The translations under genes and the position numbers were made by a program. From contig JAEWKY010000064.1 of assembly GCA_023457615.1 (NCBI GenBank), positions 1 through 13,663 of the forward strand: a stretch of 13,663 nt of DNA, read 5' to 3'. The notes beneath the pieces were generated by a model. It saw only the letters and a list, made by a program, of their open reading frames with translations. It was not told the DNA's origin and searched no databases. Below are positions 1-5,501 of the stretch, piece by piece. Source of the DNA: Actinomycetes bacterium (GTDB taxonomy: Bacteria; Actinomycetota; Actinomycetes; Actinomycetales; Microbacteriaceae). Every line of letters starts with the position of its first letter. The stretch's first letter is position 1.

Positions 1-250
1 CCAGCGCGCCGAGGAGGCCGAGGGTCACCCCGTCGAGGTGCGGGTGCCCCCGTGCGGCGCCGTGCAGGCGGTGCCCGGGCCGCGCCACACCCGCGGCACG
101 CCGCCCAACGTCATCGAGCTCGACGCCGCGACGTGGATCGCGGTCGCGACCGGCGCCCTCGCCTGGGAGGCCGCCGTCGCCGACCTGCGCGTCACGGCAT
201 CCGGGCAGCGCGCGACGCTCGCGGAGCACCTGCCCCTGCGGTGGGAGTGA
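1..250 (+). CDS. Sterol carrier family protein, C-terminal part (partial)
   Basis: This is the 3' end of a gene that begins before the window. It is read in the frame starting at base 2 and ends with TGA at 248-250. The visible 82 residues contain VRVPPCGAVQ, then GPRHTRGTPPNVIELDA, TWIAVATG and a final ASGQRATLAEHLPL. These are the hallmarks of the actinobacterial SCP-2-like domain (often named bacterial SCP ortholog), which usually sits at the C-terminus of these proteins and commonly lies near purF. Family knowledge suggests a hydrophobic-ligand pocket; no reaction is established. The internal GTG at 38 is not a real start, because the similarity continues upstream of it to the window edge. 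No typical terminator with a T-run follows the stop. Confidence 0.8.
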   Translation, partial: QRAEEAEGHPVEVRVPPCGAVQAVPGPRHTRGTPPNVIELDAATWIAVATGALAWEAAVADLRVTASGQRATLAEHLPLRWE

Positions 251-390
251 CGCGGCGGGTGAGCCGCGCAGCCGTCGCGTGCCGGTGACCGGATGCCGGA
301 CACGCCGGTGACGCGCCGCCCGCGATCCGCACCGTCACCGGAACGCGACACGACGACCCCGCGAGGTCGCGACTGGGAGACAATGGGGGA
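251..390. repeat. Intergenic region with three copies of CCGGTGAC
   Basis: This 140-bp gap separates the sterol-carrier gene from the small membrane protein gene. The octamer CCGGTGAC occurs at 282-289 and 305-312 and in inverse orientation (GTCACCGG) at 334-341. The second and third copies could pair as an 8-bp stem with a 21-nt loop, which may act as a weak transcription terminator for the upstream gene. They could equally be a protein-binding site, since the first copy is a direct repeat 23 bp upstream of the second. No gene is visible in the gap. Confidence 0.35.
379..390 (+). promoter_or_regulatory. Candidate -10 box for a leaderless transcript of the 391 gene
   Basis: GACAAT at 379-384 matches the A2 and T6 positions of an actinobacterial -10 element and ends six bases before the GTG at 391. 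Transcription would then begin at or next to the start codon. The six-base gap is GGGGGA, which also resembles a ribosome binding site but sits too close to the GTG to be a normal one. No convincing -35 box is seen. Confidence 0.4.
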
Positions 391-669
391 GTGAGCGAGT
401 CCGAGGTCAGCATCCGTCGTGCCCCGCGCATCGGCGTGTTCCTCGTGTTCGGCGCGATGCTCGGAGCGCTCGTCACGCTCATCCTGACGAGCCTCTTCGA
501 GCCCGACGAGAACGTCGGCTTCGCGGCGTCGTTCGCCTACTTCTGCCTCTACGGCATCCCGGCCGGGGTCGCCCTCGGGGCCGCCGTCGCGCTGCTGCTC
601 GACGGGGTCTCCCGCCGACGCGCCCGCACGGTGACGGTCGCGCACGACGACGTCACCGAGGCGGAGTAG
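391..669 (+). CDS. Small two-helix membrane protein, hypothetical
   Basis: The product has 92 residues with a GTG start. Two hydrophobic stretches, at about residues 13-36 and 45-70, are separated by an acidic loop (FEPDENVGF). A short basic cluster (SRRRAR) follows the second helix and a polar acidic tail ends the protein. The basic residues near both ends suggest that both termini face the cytoplasm. No enzymatic or transport motif is recognisable. The family appears to be a neighbour of purF in related actinobacteria, which is recollection and not something shown here. It converges on purF with only three bases between the stop codons. The start was chosen because a -10-like box ends six bases upstream of it. 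Confidence 0.7.
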   Translation: MSESEVSIRRAPRIGVFLVFGAMLGALVTLILTSLFEPDENVGFAASFAYFCLYGIPAGVALGAAVALLLDGVSRRRARTVTVAHDDVTEAE

Positions 670-672
670 CCG

Positions 673-2130
673 CTACGACGCCTGGTTCGACTCCACCCAG
701 GCGAGGTACTCGTCGGTGACCGTCCCCGTCACGTACTCCCCGGTGAAGCACGACATCTCGAGCCCCTGGATGTCGCTGCCCTCGAGGATGGCCGCCTGCA
801 TGTCGGCGACCTCCTGGTAGATGAGGTAGTCGGCGCCCAGGGCGGTCGCGATGTCGGGGATCTTCTTGCCCGCGGCGATGAGCTCGGCGCGCGACGGCAT
901 GTTGATGCCGTAGACGTGCGGATGCCGCACGGGCGGCGCCGCGGACGTGAACGTCACCGAGTTCGCGCCGGCCTGGCGCGCCATGTCGACGATCTCCTTC
1001 GACGTCGTGCCGCGCACGATCGAGTCGTCGACGATGAGCACGTTCTTGCCCTTGAACTCGGAGCTCATCGCGTTGAGCTTCTGCTTGACGCTGCGGGAGC
1101 GCTGCTCCTGCCCGGGCATGATGAACGTGCGCCCGACGTAGCGGTTCTTATAGAAGCCCTCGCGGTACTCGATGCCGAGCTTCTGGGCGACCTGCATCGC
1201 GGCGGGACGCGAGCTGTCGGGGATCGGCATGACGACGTCGATCGCCCCCGACGGCGTGTACTCGGCGATCGTGTCGGCGAGGCGGTCGCCGAGGCGGAGC
1301 CGCGCCTCGTAGACCGAGATGCCGTTCATCACCGAGTCGGGACGCGCGAGGTAGACGTACTCGAACGAGCACGGGATGAGCACGGGGTTCTTCGCGCACT
1401 GACGGCTGAACATCTCGCCGTCGCGCGAGATGAAGATCGCCTCGCCGGGGGCGACGTCGCGCACGAGCTCGTAGCCCGCGGCCTCGAGGGCGAGCGACTC
1501 GCTCGCGACGATCCACTCGTTGCCGACGAGACCCGAGGGGCGCTTGCCGAGCACGAGGGGGCGGATGCCGAAGGGGTCGCGCACGGCGAGCAGGCCGTGG
1601 CCGGCGATGAGGGCGATCGCGGCGTACGAGCCCTCGACGCGCTCGTGCAGCCGCTCGATCGCGTCGAAGACCTGGTCGGGATCGAGCGACGAGCCGCGCA
1701 CCTGCTGCTGCAGCTCGTGGGCGAGCACGTTGACGAGGAGCTCGGTGTCGGAGCTCGTGTTGAGGTGGCGACGGTCGACGTCGAACAGCTCGCGCGTGAG
1801 CTCCCGGGTGTTCGTGAGGTTGCCGTTGTGCACGAGCACGATGCCGTACGGGGCGTTCACGTAGAACGGCTGCGCCTCCTGCTCCTTGCTCGCGTCGCCG
1901 CGCGTGGCGTAGCGCACGTGCCCGAGGCCCATCGTGCCGAGCAGCCCGCGCATGTCGCGCGTGCGGTACGCCTCGCGCACCTGCCCCTTGGCCTTGAACA
2001 TGTGGATGATCGAGCCCTCGGCGGTCGCGATGCCGGTCGAGTCCTGCCCGCGGTGCTGGAGGAGGCCGAGCGCGTCGTAGACCTGCTGGTTGACCGGGTT
2101 CGACGAGACGATGCCGACGATGCCGCACAT
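673..2130 (-). CDS. purF: Amidophosphoribosyltransferase
   Basis: PurF makes 5-phosphoribosylamine from PRPP and glutamine, the first committed step of de novo purine synthesis in the cytoplasm. The 485-residue product starts MCGIVGI, so removal of Met exposes Cys2 as the catalytic nucleophile of the N-terminal glutaminase domain (about residues 2-235); no propeptide is present. The glutaminase motifs QHRGQDSTG (25-33), HVRYAT and HNGNLTN (101-107) are intact. The phosphoribosyltransferase domain carries the PRPP loop VLIVDDSIVRGTT (364-376) and KNRYVGRTFI. Of the four iron-sulfur cysteines of the Bacillus-type enzyme, only the equivalents at C254 and C461 remain; the other two positions are H405 and E458. 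The sequence instead follows the cluster-free E. coli type closely. No strong ribosome binding site is seen (GGGAG lies about 12 nt upstream). It converges on the 391 gene. Confidence 0.97.
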   Translation of the reverse strand: MCGIVGIVSSNPVNQQVYDALGLLQHRGQDSTGIATAEGSIIHMFKAKGQVREAYRTRDMRGLLGTMGLGHVRYATRGDASKEQEAQPFYVNAPYGIVLVHNGNLTNTRELTRELFDVDRRHLNTSSDTELLVNVLAHELQQQVRGSSLDPDQVFDAIERLHERVEGSYAAIALIAGHGLLAVRDPFGIRPLVLGKRPSGLVGNEWIVASESLALEAAGYELVRDVAPGEAIFISRDGEMFSRQCAKNPVLIPCSFEYVYLARPDSVMNGISVYEARLRLGDRLADTIAEYTPSGAIDVVMPIPDSSRPAAMQVAQKLGIEYREGFYKNRYVGRTFIMPGQEQRSRSVKQKLNAMSSEFKGKNVLIVDDSIVRGTTSKEIVDMARQAGANSVTFTSAAPPVRHPHVYGINMPSRAELIAAGKKIPDIATALGADYLIYQEVADMQAAILEGSDIQGLEMSCFTGEYVTGTVTDEYLAWVESNQAS

Positions 2131-2214
2131 GGGGCGAAGGGCTCCCGGAGGTAGAACGCGAGGTACCGGGCAGGTACGTTCCAGTGTCCCACACGTGTCC
2201 GGGAGACGCCGGGG
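2131..2214 (-). promoter_or_regulatory. purF upstream region with phased direct repeats
   Basis: This short gap between the PPOX gene and purF, both on the minus strand, must hold any purF-specific promoter. Read on the minus strand it has TACCT three times (plus-strand AGGTA at 2149-2153, 2161-2165 and 2172-2176), spaced 12 and 11 bp apart. Upstream of these, GGACAC occurs twice 11 bp apart (GTGTCC at 2184-2189 and 2195-2200 on the plus strand). Repeats spaced by about one helical turn suggest a bound regulator or overlapping promoter elements, but I cannot assign a protein or define the -10 box. Confidence 0.3.
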
Positions 2215-2610
2215 TCAGTCGGCGGTGTAGTCCTTCGCCGACATCCGCTCGGGTGTCACGAGGAACGCCGTCATGCCCTCGCGCCGGACGTACGGCTCGC
2301 CCGTGTACTTCACGGCGATGCGGTCGACGATCTCCTGCGCCTCGGCGCCGGTGAGCCGCACGTCGGCGCGGCCGCGCACCTCGGCCATGTCGAGCGGCTG
2401 CTCGGGGTTCGTGATCGACAGGGCGACCCGCGGGTCGCGCCGGAGATTCTCGTCCTTGCGCGAGTCCTCCTCCATGAAGACCGCGAGCCGTTCGCCCTCG
2501 ACGCCGACCCACACCGGCACCGAGTACGGCGAGCCGTCGGGCTGGAGGGTCGCGAGATGGCACACCGCGTCGCGATCGAAGTAGGCACGGACGTCGTTCC
2601 ACGAGGACAT
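2215..2610 (-). CDS. PPOX-fold (pyridoxamine 5'-phosphate oxidase-like) flavin/F420-type protein
   Basis: The product has 131 residues and the split-barrel signature of the PPOX class: HLATLQPDGSPYSVPVW near residues 18-34, a middle strand VALSITNPEQP, and a second-half motif AEVRGRADVRLTG. Members bind FMN, F420 or haem and reduce varied small molecules; many small actinobacterial ones are assigned to the F420-dependent group. The exact cofactor cannot be told from this sequence. The ATG at 2610 is chosen because the conserved domain starts right after it; the frame stays open further upstream but would run into the divergent ArsR gene. A weak GGATGGAA element precedes the start. The gene lies divergent to arsR-like with 69 bp between starts, so the palindromes there may also control it. 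Confidence 0.85.
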   Translation of the reverse strand: MSSWNDVRAYFDRDAVCHLATLQPDGSPYSVPVWVGVEGERLAVFMEEDSRKDENLRRDPRVALSITNPEQPLDMAEVRGRADVRLTGAEAQEIVDRIAVKYTGEPYVRREGMTAFLVTPERMSAKDYTAD

Positions 2611-2654
2611 GACCCCATTCCATCCCGGATCGCCCGGAGATTGTTGCGCCGATC

Positions 2655-2687
2655 GGTTCAGTGACATACTGTGAACCGCATGGTTCA
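2655..2687 (+). promoter_or_regulatory. ArsR-type operator: three GGTTCA half-sites over the promoter and start codon
   Basis: GGTTCA at 2655-2660, its complement TGAACC at 2672-2677 and GGTTCA at 2682-2687 form two overlapping palindromes. One is CGGTTCA-N11-TGAACCG, the other TGAACC-GCAT-GGTTCA, a perfect 16-bp interrupted palindrome. A TANNNT-type -10 box (TACTGT, 2667-2672) lies between the first two half-sites, and the ATG at 2680 lies in the spacer of the second palindrome. A TTGTTG at 2641-2646 is a possible -35. The layout fits negative autoregulation by the ArsR-type protein encoded just downstream. Interrupted GGTT/AACC palindromes of this kind are, to my recollection, typical upstream of ArsR-SRPBCC gene pairs. 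Confidence 0.65.
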
Positions 2688-3015
2688 GCAAGAGGTGCTC
2701 GACCGCACGTTCTCCGCCCTGTCCGACGCGACGCGACGCGGCGTGCTCGAACGCCTCGGCGCCGGCCCCGCGACGGTCGGCGAGCTGGCGGAGGCGGCAT
2801 CCATGACCGTCACCGGGATGGCCAAGCACGTGCACGTGCTCGAGAGCGTCGGCCTCGTGTCGACCGAGAAGGTCGGCCGCACCCGACGGTGCGTGCTCGG
2901 CACGGAGCGACTGGACGAGGCGATGGCGTGGATCACGTTCTACCAGCGGCTGTGGGAGCGCAAGCTCGACGGCCTCGACCTGTACTTCACCCTGCAGAAA
3001 GGCACGAGACCATGA
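2680..3015 (+). CDS. ArsR-family winged-helix transcriptional regulator
   Basis: The product has 111 residues. It opens with LDRTFSALSDATRRGVLERL, the usual first helices of ArsR-type repressors paired with SRPBCC proteins. The DNA-binding helices follow (ATVGELAEAASMTVTGMAKHV, about 30-50) with a wing ending RTRRCVLGTERL. The Cys-rich metal-sensing motif of ArsR/SmtB (ELCVCDL) is absent, so a metal inducer is unlikely. ATG 2680 is preferred over GTG 2671, because the GTG overlaps the putative -10 box and the resulting N-terminus matches the family. No ribosome binding site is visible; the transcript is probably leaderless. The stop overlaps the start of the SRPBCC gene (ATGA), so the two are translationally coupled. 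It probably represses its own operon and perhaps the divergent PPOX gene. Confidence 0.88.
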   Translation: MVQQEVLDRTFSALSDATRRGVLERLGAGPATVGELAEAASMTVTGMAKHVHVLESVGLVSTEKVGRTRRCVLGTERLDEAMAWITFYQRLWERKLDGLDLYFTLQKGTRP

Positions 3016-3473
3016 CCGACACCGAGACCCTCCACCTCGTCATCGAGCGCGTGCTGCCCGCGACTCCCGAGGAGGTGTTCGACGCCTACACCGACGCCGA
3101 GAAGCAGAGGATCTGGTTCACGATCCTCGACGAGAAGCCCGGGGTCGTCGAGATCGAGGTCGACCTGCGCGTCGGCGGTACGCAGACCGCGGTGTGGGGT
3201 CCGTCGCCGGACGTGCTCTTCCGCGAGACGCAGACCTTCCTCGAGATCGACCGCCCGCACCGCCTCGTCACGTCGTCGACGGGGAGCGACCCGAGCGGGA
3301 TGGAGATGACGACGCGCATCGAGATCGACTTCCTGCCGGAGGGCGACGACGCGACGCGCATGATCATCCGCCAGTCGGGCTTCCCGGTGCCCGAGATGCG
3401 CGACTTCTTCGCGTCCGACGTCTGGCAGGGCGCGCTCGCGCGCATCGAGGCGTACCTCGTGCGCGGCCGCTGA
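3012..3473 (+). CDS. SRPBCC (AHSA1/START-like) domain protein
   Basis: The product has 153 residues, a normal length for the Bet v1-like/AHSA1 group. The first strand IERVLPATPEEVFDAYTDAEKQRIWF (about 9-34) and VEIEVDLRVGGTQTAVWG (about 43-60) are the recognisable family blocks. The C-terminal long helix, which lines the ligand cavity, begins near MRDFFASDVWQGALARIEAYL. These proteins bind hydrophobic ligands; no reaction is implied. The start codon overlaps the ArsR stop by four bases. The ArsR-SRPBCC pair is a common two-gene cassette in actinobacteria, probably a ligand-responsive unit, though the ligand is not known. It converges on the next gene with one base between stops. Confidence 0.87.
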   Translation: MTDTETLHLVIERVLPATPEEVFDAYTDAEKQRIWFTILDEKPGVVEIEVDLRVGGTQTAVWGPSPDVLFRETQTFLEIDRPHRLVTSSTGSDPSGMEMTTRIEIDFLPEGDDATRMIIRQSGFPVPEMRDFFASDVWQGALARIEAYLVRGR

Positions 3474-3474
3474 C

Positions 3475-4035
3475 TCACGCGGGCGACGCGGCGAGCCGCT
3501 CGACGATCGGCTCGAGCGCGAGGGCGTACGACGACGTGTCGACCCGCAGCAGCTCGTCGACGGCGATCGCGTTCTCGCCGATCCACCAGATGCCGGCGGC
3601 GGTGAGGGGGAGCACCTCGATCCTCAGCCGGAAGGGGCGCGCGGTGCGGCCGTTGCGCTGCTCCCACTCGCCGACGACGTGCGTGAGGGTGAGATCGCGA
3701 CGCTCGTGAGCGGATGCTGCGTGGGCGTCGTGGGCCACCTCGGCCCACGTGCGGGCGTCGTCGAGGTGGCGCCGGAGCGCCCGGTCGCCGACGTCGGCGA
3801 AGTCGGCGGGCGGGCCGGCGACGCGTCCCTCGTCGGGATCGAGGATGGCGATCCACCACCGTTGCCACCACCAGTTGGTGCGGTCGTCGGCGGGACCCGG
3901 ATCCGGGAGCCCGGTGCCGAGCAGCCGCGGCAGTCCCGAGGGATCGGCCACCCCGAGGGCGTCGCGCACGTAGAGACCCACGAGGATCTCGCGCGACGCG
4001 TTCTCGCGCGCCTCCCAGCTGCCGAGCGCGTGCAT
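3475..4035 (-). CDS. Hypothetical Trp-rich protein between purF and purM
   Basis: The product has 186 residues and no domain I recognise. The start MHALGSWEARENASREILVGLYVRDALG is charged and probably helical. Near residues 53-66 there is an unusual aromatic stretch, NWWWQRWWIAILDP, with five Trp in seven residues; another Trp pair occurs in GIWWIGENAI. The protein has no signal peptide or clear membrane helix, so it is probably cytoplasmic. Codon use matches its neighbours, which argues for a resident gene. The ATG at 4035 follows GGAGGG directly, and a TAGCGT box ends six bases before it, so a leaderless transcript is likely. It is divergent to purM with 33 bp between starts. Confidence 0.75.
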   Translation of the reverse strand: MHALGSWEARENASREILVGLYVRDALGVADPSGLPRLLGTGLPDPGPADDRTNWWWQRWWIAILDPDEGRVAGPPADFADVGDRALRRHLDDARTWAEVAHDAHAASAHERRDLTLTHVVGEWEQRNGRTARPFRLRIEVLPLTAAGIWWIGENAIAVDELLRVDTSSYALALEPIVERLAASPA

Positions 4036-4068
4036 CCCTCCACGCTACGCCGCCGGTAGCCTGAGGTC
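4036..4068. promoter_or_regulatory. Two back-to-back leaderless promoters (3475-4035 gene and purM)
   Basis: In only 33 bp, two divergent -10 boxes can be seen. TAGCGT on the minus strand (4047-4042) ends six bases before the ATG at 4035. TAGCCT on the plus strand (4057-4062) ends six bases before the GTG at 4069. Both fit TANNNT with the spacing expected if transcription starts at the first base of the start codon. The -35 regions would overlap the opposite gene's promoter and start, and no good -35 hexamer is seen for either. Confidence 0.6.
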
Positions 4069-5175
4069 GTGGCCACCGCTTCGACCGATCCGTACGCCGC
4101 CGCGGGAGTCGACACCCACGCGGGCGACCTTGCCGTCGAGCTCATGAAGTCCGCGGTCGGCCGCACCCAGGGTCCCGAGGTGCTCGGCGGCGTCGGCGGC
4201 TTCGCCGGGCTGTTCGACGTCTCGGCGCTGCGCGACTACCGTCGCCCCCTGCTGGCGACGAGCACGGACGGCGTGGGCACCAAGATCGCGATCGCCCAGG
4301 CGCTCGACGTGCACGACACGATCGGGCAGGACCTCGTCGGCATGGTCGTCGACGACATCGTCGTGGTGGGGGCGCGTCCGCTCTTCATGACCGACTACAT
4401 CGCGTGCGGCAAGGTGGTGCCGGAGCGCATCGCGGCGATCGTCACGGGCATCGCGAACGCCTGCGCCGCGACCGGCACCGCGCTCGTCGGCGGCGAGACC
4501 GCCGAGCATCCCGGGCTCATCGCCGACGACGACTACGACGTCGCGGGCGCCGCGGTCGGCGCGGTCGAGGCGGATGCCGTGCTGGGCCCCGAGAGGGTGC
4601 GCCACGGCGACGTGGTGATCGCGATCGCCTCGAGCGGTCTGCACAGCAACGGCTTCTCGCTCGTGCGCCACATCCTCTCGCAGCGCGGCGTGACGGTCAC
4701 CGACGACGCCCCCGAGTTCGGCGGCACGATCGGCACGGCGCTGCTCGAGCCCACGCGCCTCTACACGTCACCTCTGCTGCGCGTGATCGACGAGCTGCCC
4801 GGCGCGGTGCACGCCCTCTCGCACGTCACGGGCGGCGGCATCGCGGCGAACCTCGCGCGCGTGCTGCCGACGGGATCGTGGGTCGAGGTCGACCGGTCGA
4901 CCTGGAGTCCGCAGCCCGTGTTCCGCATCCTCGCCGACTGGGGCGGGCTGTCGCTGGAGAGCACCGAGGGCACCTGGAACCTCGGCGTCGGCTTCCTCGC
5001 GGTCGTGAGCCAGGATGCCGCCTCCGCCGTCACGCACGCGCTCACCGGCGCGGGGCTGCCGGCGTGGGTCGTCGGCCGCGTGACGGTCGGCGCGCACGAC
5101 CTCGACGGCTTCACCCAGGGGGCGAAGGGTGTCGACGGCGGCGCCGTGCGCCTCGTCGGGTCGTTCGCGGGTTGA
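4069..5175 (+). CDS. purM: Phosphoribosylformylglycinamidine cyclo-ligase (AIR synthetase)
   Basis: PurM closes the imidazole ring: it converts FGAM to AIR with ATP, the fifth step of IMP synthesis. The product has 368 residues. Family blocks in order are YAAAGVDTHAGD (from Y9), GGVGGFAGLFDV, LLATSTDGVGTKI, the highly conserved GQDLVGMVVDDIVVVGARP, and GGETAEHPG, where E. coli-type enzymes have GGETAEMPG. Later blocks are SSGLHSNGFSLVR and HVTGGGIAANLARVLP. The start is GTG; it needs no ribosome binding site if the transcript is leaderless, as the TAGCCT box suggests. It converges with the DUF3073 gene across a hairpin. It does not share an operon with purF here. Confidence 0.97.
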   Translation: MATASTDPYAAAGVDTHAGDLAVELMKSAVGRTQGPEVLGGVGGFAGLFDVSALRDYRRPLLATSTDGVGTKIAIAQALDVHDTIGQDLVGMVVDDIVVVGARPLFMTDYIACGKVVPERIAAIVTGIANACAATGTALVGGETAEHPGLIADDDYDVAGAAVGAVEADAVLGPERVRHGDVVIAIASSGLHSNGFSLVRHILSQRGVTVTDDAPEFGGTIGTALLEPTRLYTSPLLRVIDELPGAVHALSHVTGGGIAANLARVLPTGSWVEVDRSTWSPQPVFRILADWGGLSLESTEGTWNLGVGFLAVVSQDAASAVTHALTGAGLPAWVVGRVTVGAHDLDGFTQGAKGVDGGAVRLVGSFAG

Positions 5176-5178
5176 GCC

Positions 5179-5194
5179 GACCGCTCAGGCGGTC
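5179..5194. terminator. Bidirectional hairpin between purM and DUF3073 gene
   Basis: GACCGC (5179-5184), loop TCAG and GCGGTC (5189-5194) form a perfect 6-bp stem between the convergent genes. The stem overlaps the stop codon and last codons of the DUF3073 gene. Neither side has a T-run, so this would be a hairpin-only terminator of the kind proposed in GC-rich actinobacteria, not a classical intrinsic terminator. Confidence 0.4.
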
Positions 5195-5385
5195 TTCGAC
5201 TCCGGCTCGTCCTCGTCGAGCTCGTCGTCGTCCGTGATGTACTCGGACCACTTCTCGAGGTCTTCCTCGAGGCGGGGGTTCCCGCCGAGTTCCTCTTGCA
5301 GAGCACCGTAATTCGTATCGGGGCTGAAGTACTTCAGCTCCCGAGCCACCTTGGTGTGCTTCGCCTTCTGACGGCCGCGCCCCAT
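5185..5385 (-). CDS. DUF3073 family small protein
   Basis: The product has 66 residues. The N-terminus MGRGRQKAKHTKVARELKYFSP is the signature of DUF3073. It is followed by NYGALQEELG and a strongly acidic tail (DDDELDEDEPE), giving a basic head and an acidic tail. The family is widespread in actinobacteria and often lies beside purM; its function is unknown. The basic head could bind nucleic acid, which is inference. The ATG at 5385 has a good ribosome binding site, GAGGGGG, six bases upstream. A possible -10 box TAGTCT lies on the minus strand at 5430-5425. Confidence 0.9.
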   Translation of the reverse strand: MGRGRQKAKHTKVARELKYFSPDTNYGALQEELGGNPRLEEDLEKWSEYITDDDELDEDEPESKTA

Positions 5386-5416
5386 GCGTGACCCCCTCGA
5401 TCTCAGGTTGCGAAAT

Positions 5417-5440
5417 GGGTGAAAAGACTAACCTTCACCC
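5417..5440. promoter_or_regulatory. Inverted repeat GGGTGAA-N10-TTCACCC around the DUF3073 -10 box
   Basis: GGGTGAA at 5417-5423 and TTCACCC at 5434-5440 are perfect 7-bp arms. The ten-base centre contains AGACTA, which on the minus strand reads TAGTCT, a TANNNT-type -10 element for the DUF3073 gene. An operator enclosing the -10 box would allow simple repression. A hairpin at the 5' end of the transcript is the other possibility. No regulator can be assigned. Confidence 0.4.
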
Positions 5441-5488
5441 TACCACGGAGCACCCTCGGCCCGGCCCGACCGGTCGCGCCGGGGCGGG

Positions 5489-5501
5489 TAACGTTGGAGG
5501 G
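5489..5501 (+). promoter_or_regulatory. Candidate leaderless promoter of the FAD oxidoreductase gene
   Basis: TAACGT at 5489-5494 fits TANNNT and is followed by seven bases (TGGAGGG) and then GTG at 5502. The GGAGG would also match the anti-Shine-Dalgarno sequence but lies only two bases from the GTG. Either reading supports translation from 5502. Confidence 0.5.

Noticed and set aside
916..2154. A 412-codon open frame antisense to purF.
   Set aside because: Composition is that of a purF antisense shadow (Arg-, Asp- and Val-rich, no motif). purF itself is fully intact.
2671..2679. GTG at 2671 as the ArsR start.
   Set aside because: Its first bases belong to the TACTGT -10 box and the operator, and the ATG at 2680 gives the usual family N-terminus at the right distance from the -10 box.
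2611..2835. N-terminal extension of the PPOX protein to an earlier start at 2835.
   Set aside because: It would overlap the whole 5' part of the ArsR gene and add residues unlike the family; the conserved domain begins just after the ATG at 2610.
2655..3473. ArsR-SRPBCC pair as a toxin-antitoxin or defence module.
   Set aside because: Both proteins match a common regulator/ligand-binding cassette; there is no toxin-like fold, nuclease motif or other defence gene near them.
5388..5501. Earlier GTG start (5388) for the oxidoreductase.
   Set aside because: It adds 38 residues with no fold before the FAD-binding strand and covers the DUF3073 promoter and inverted repeat; GTG 5502 has a well-placed -10 box.
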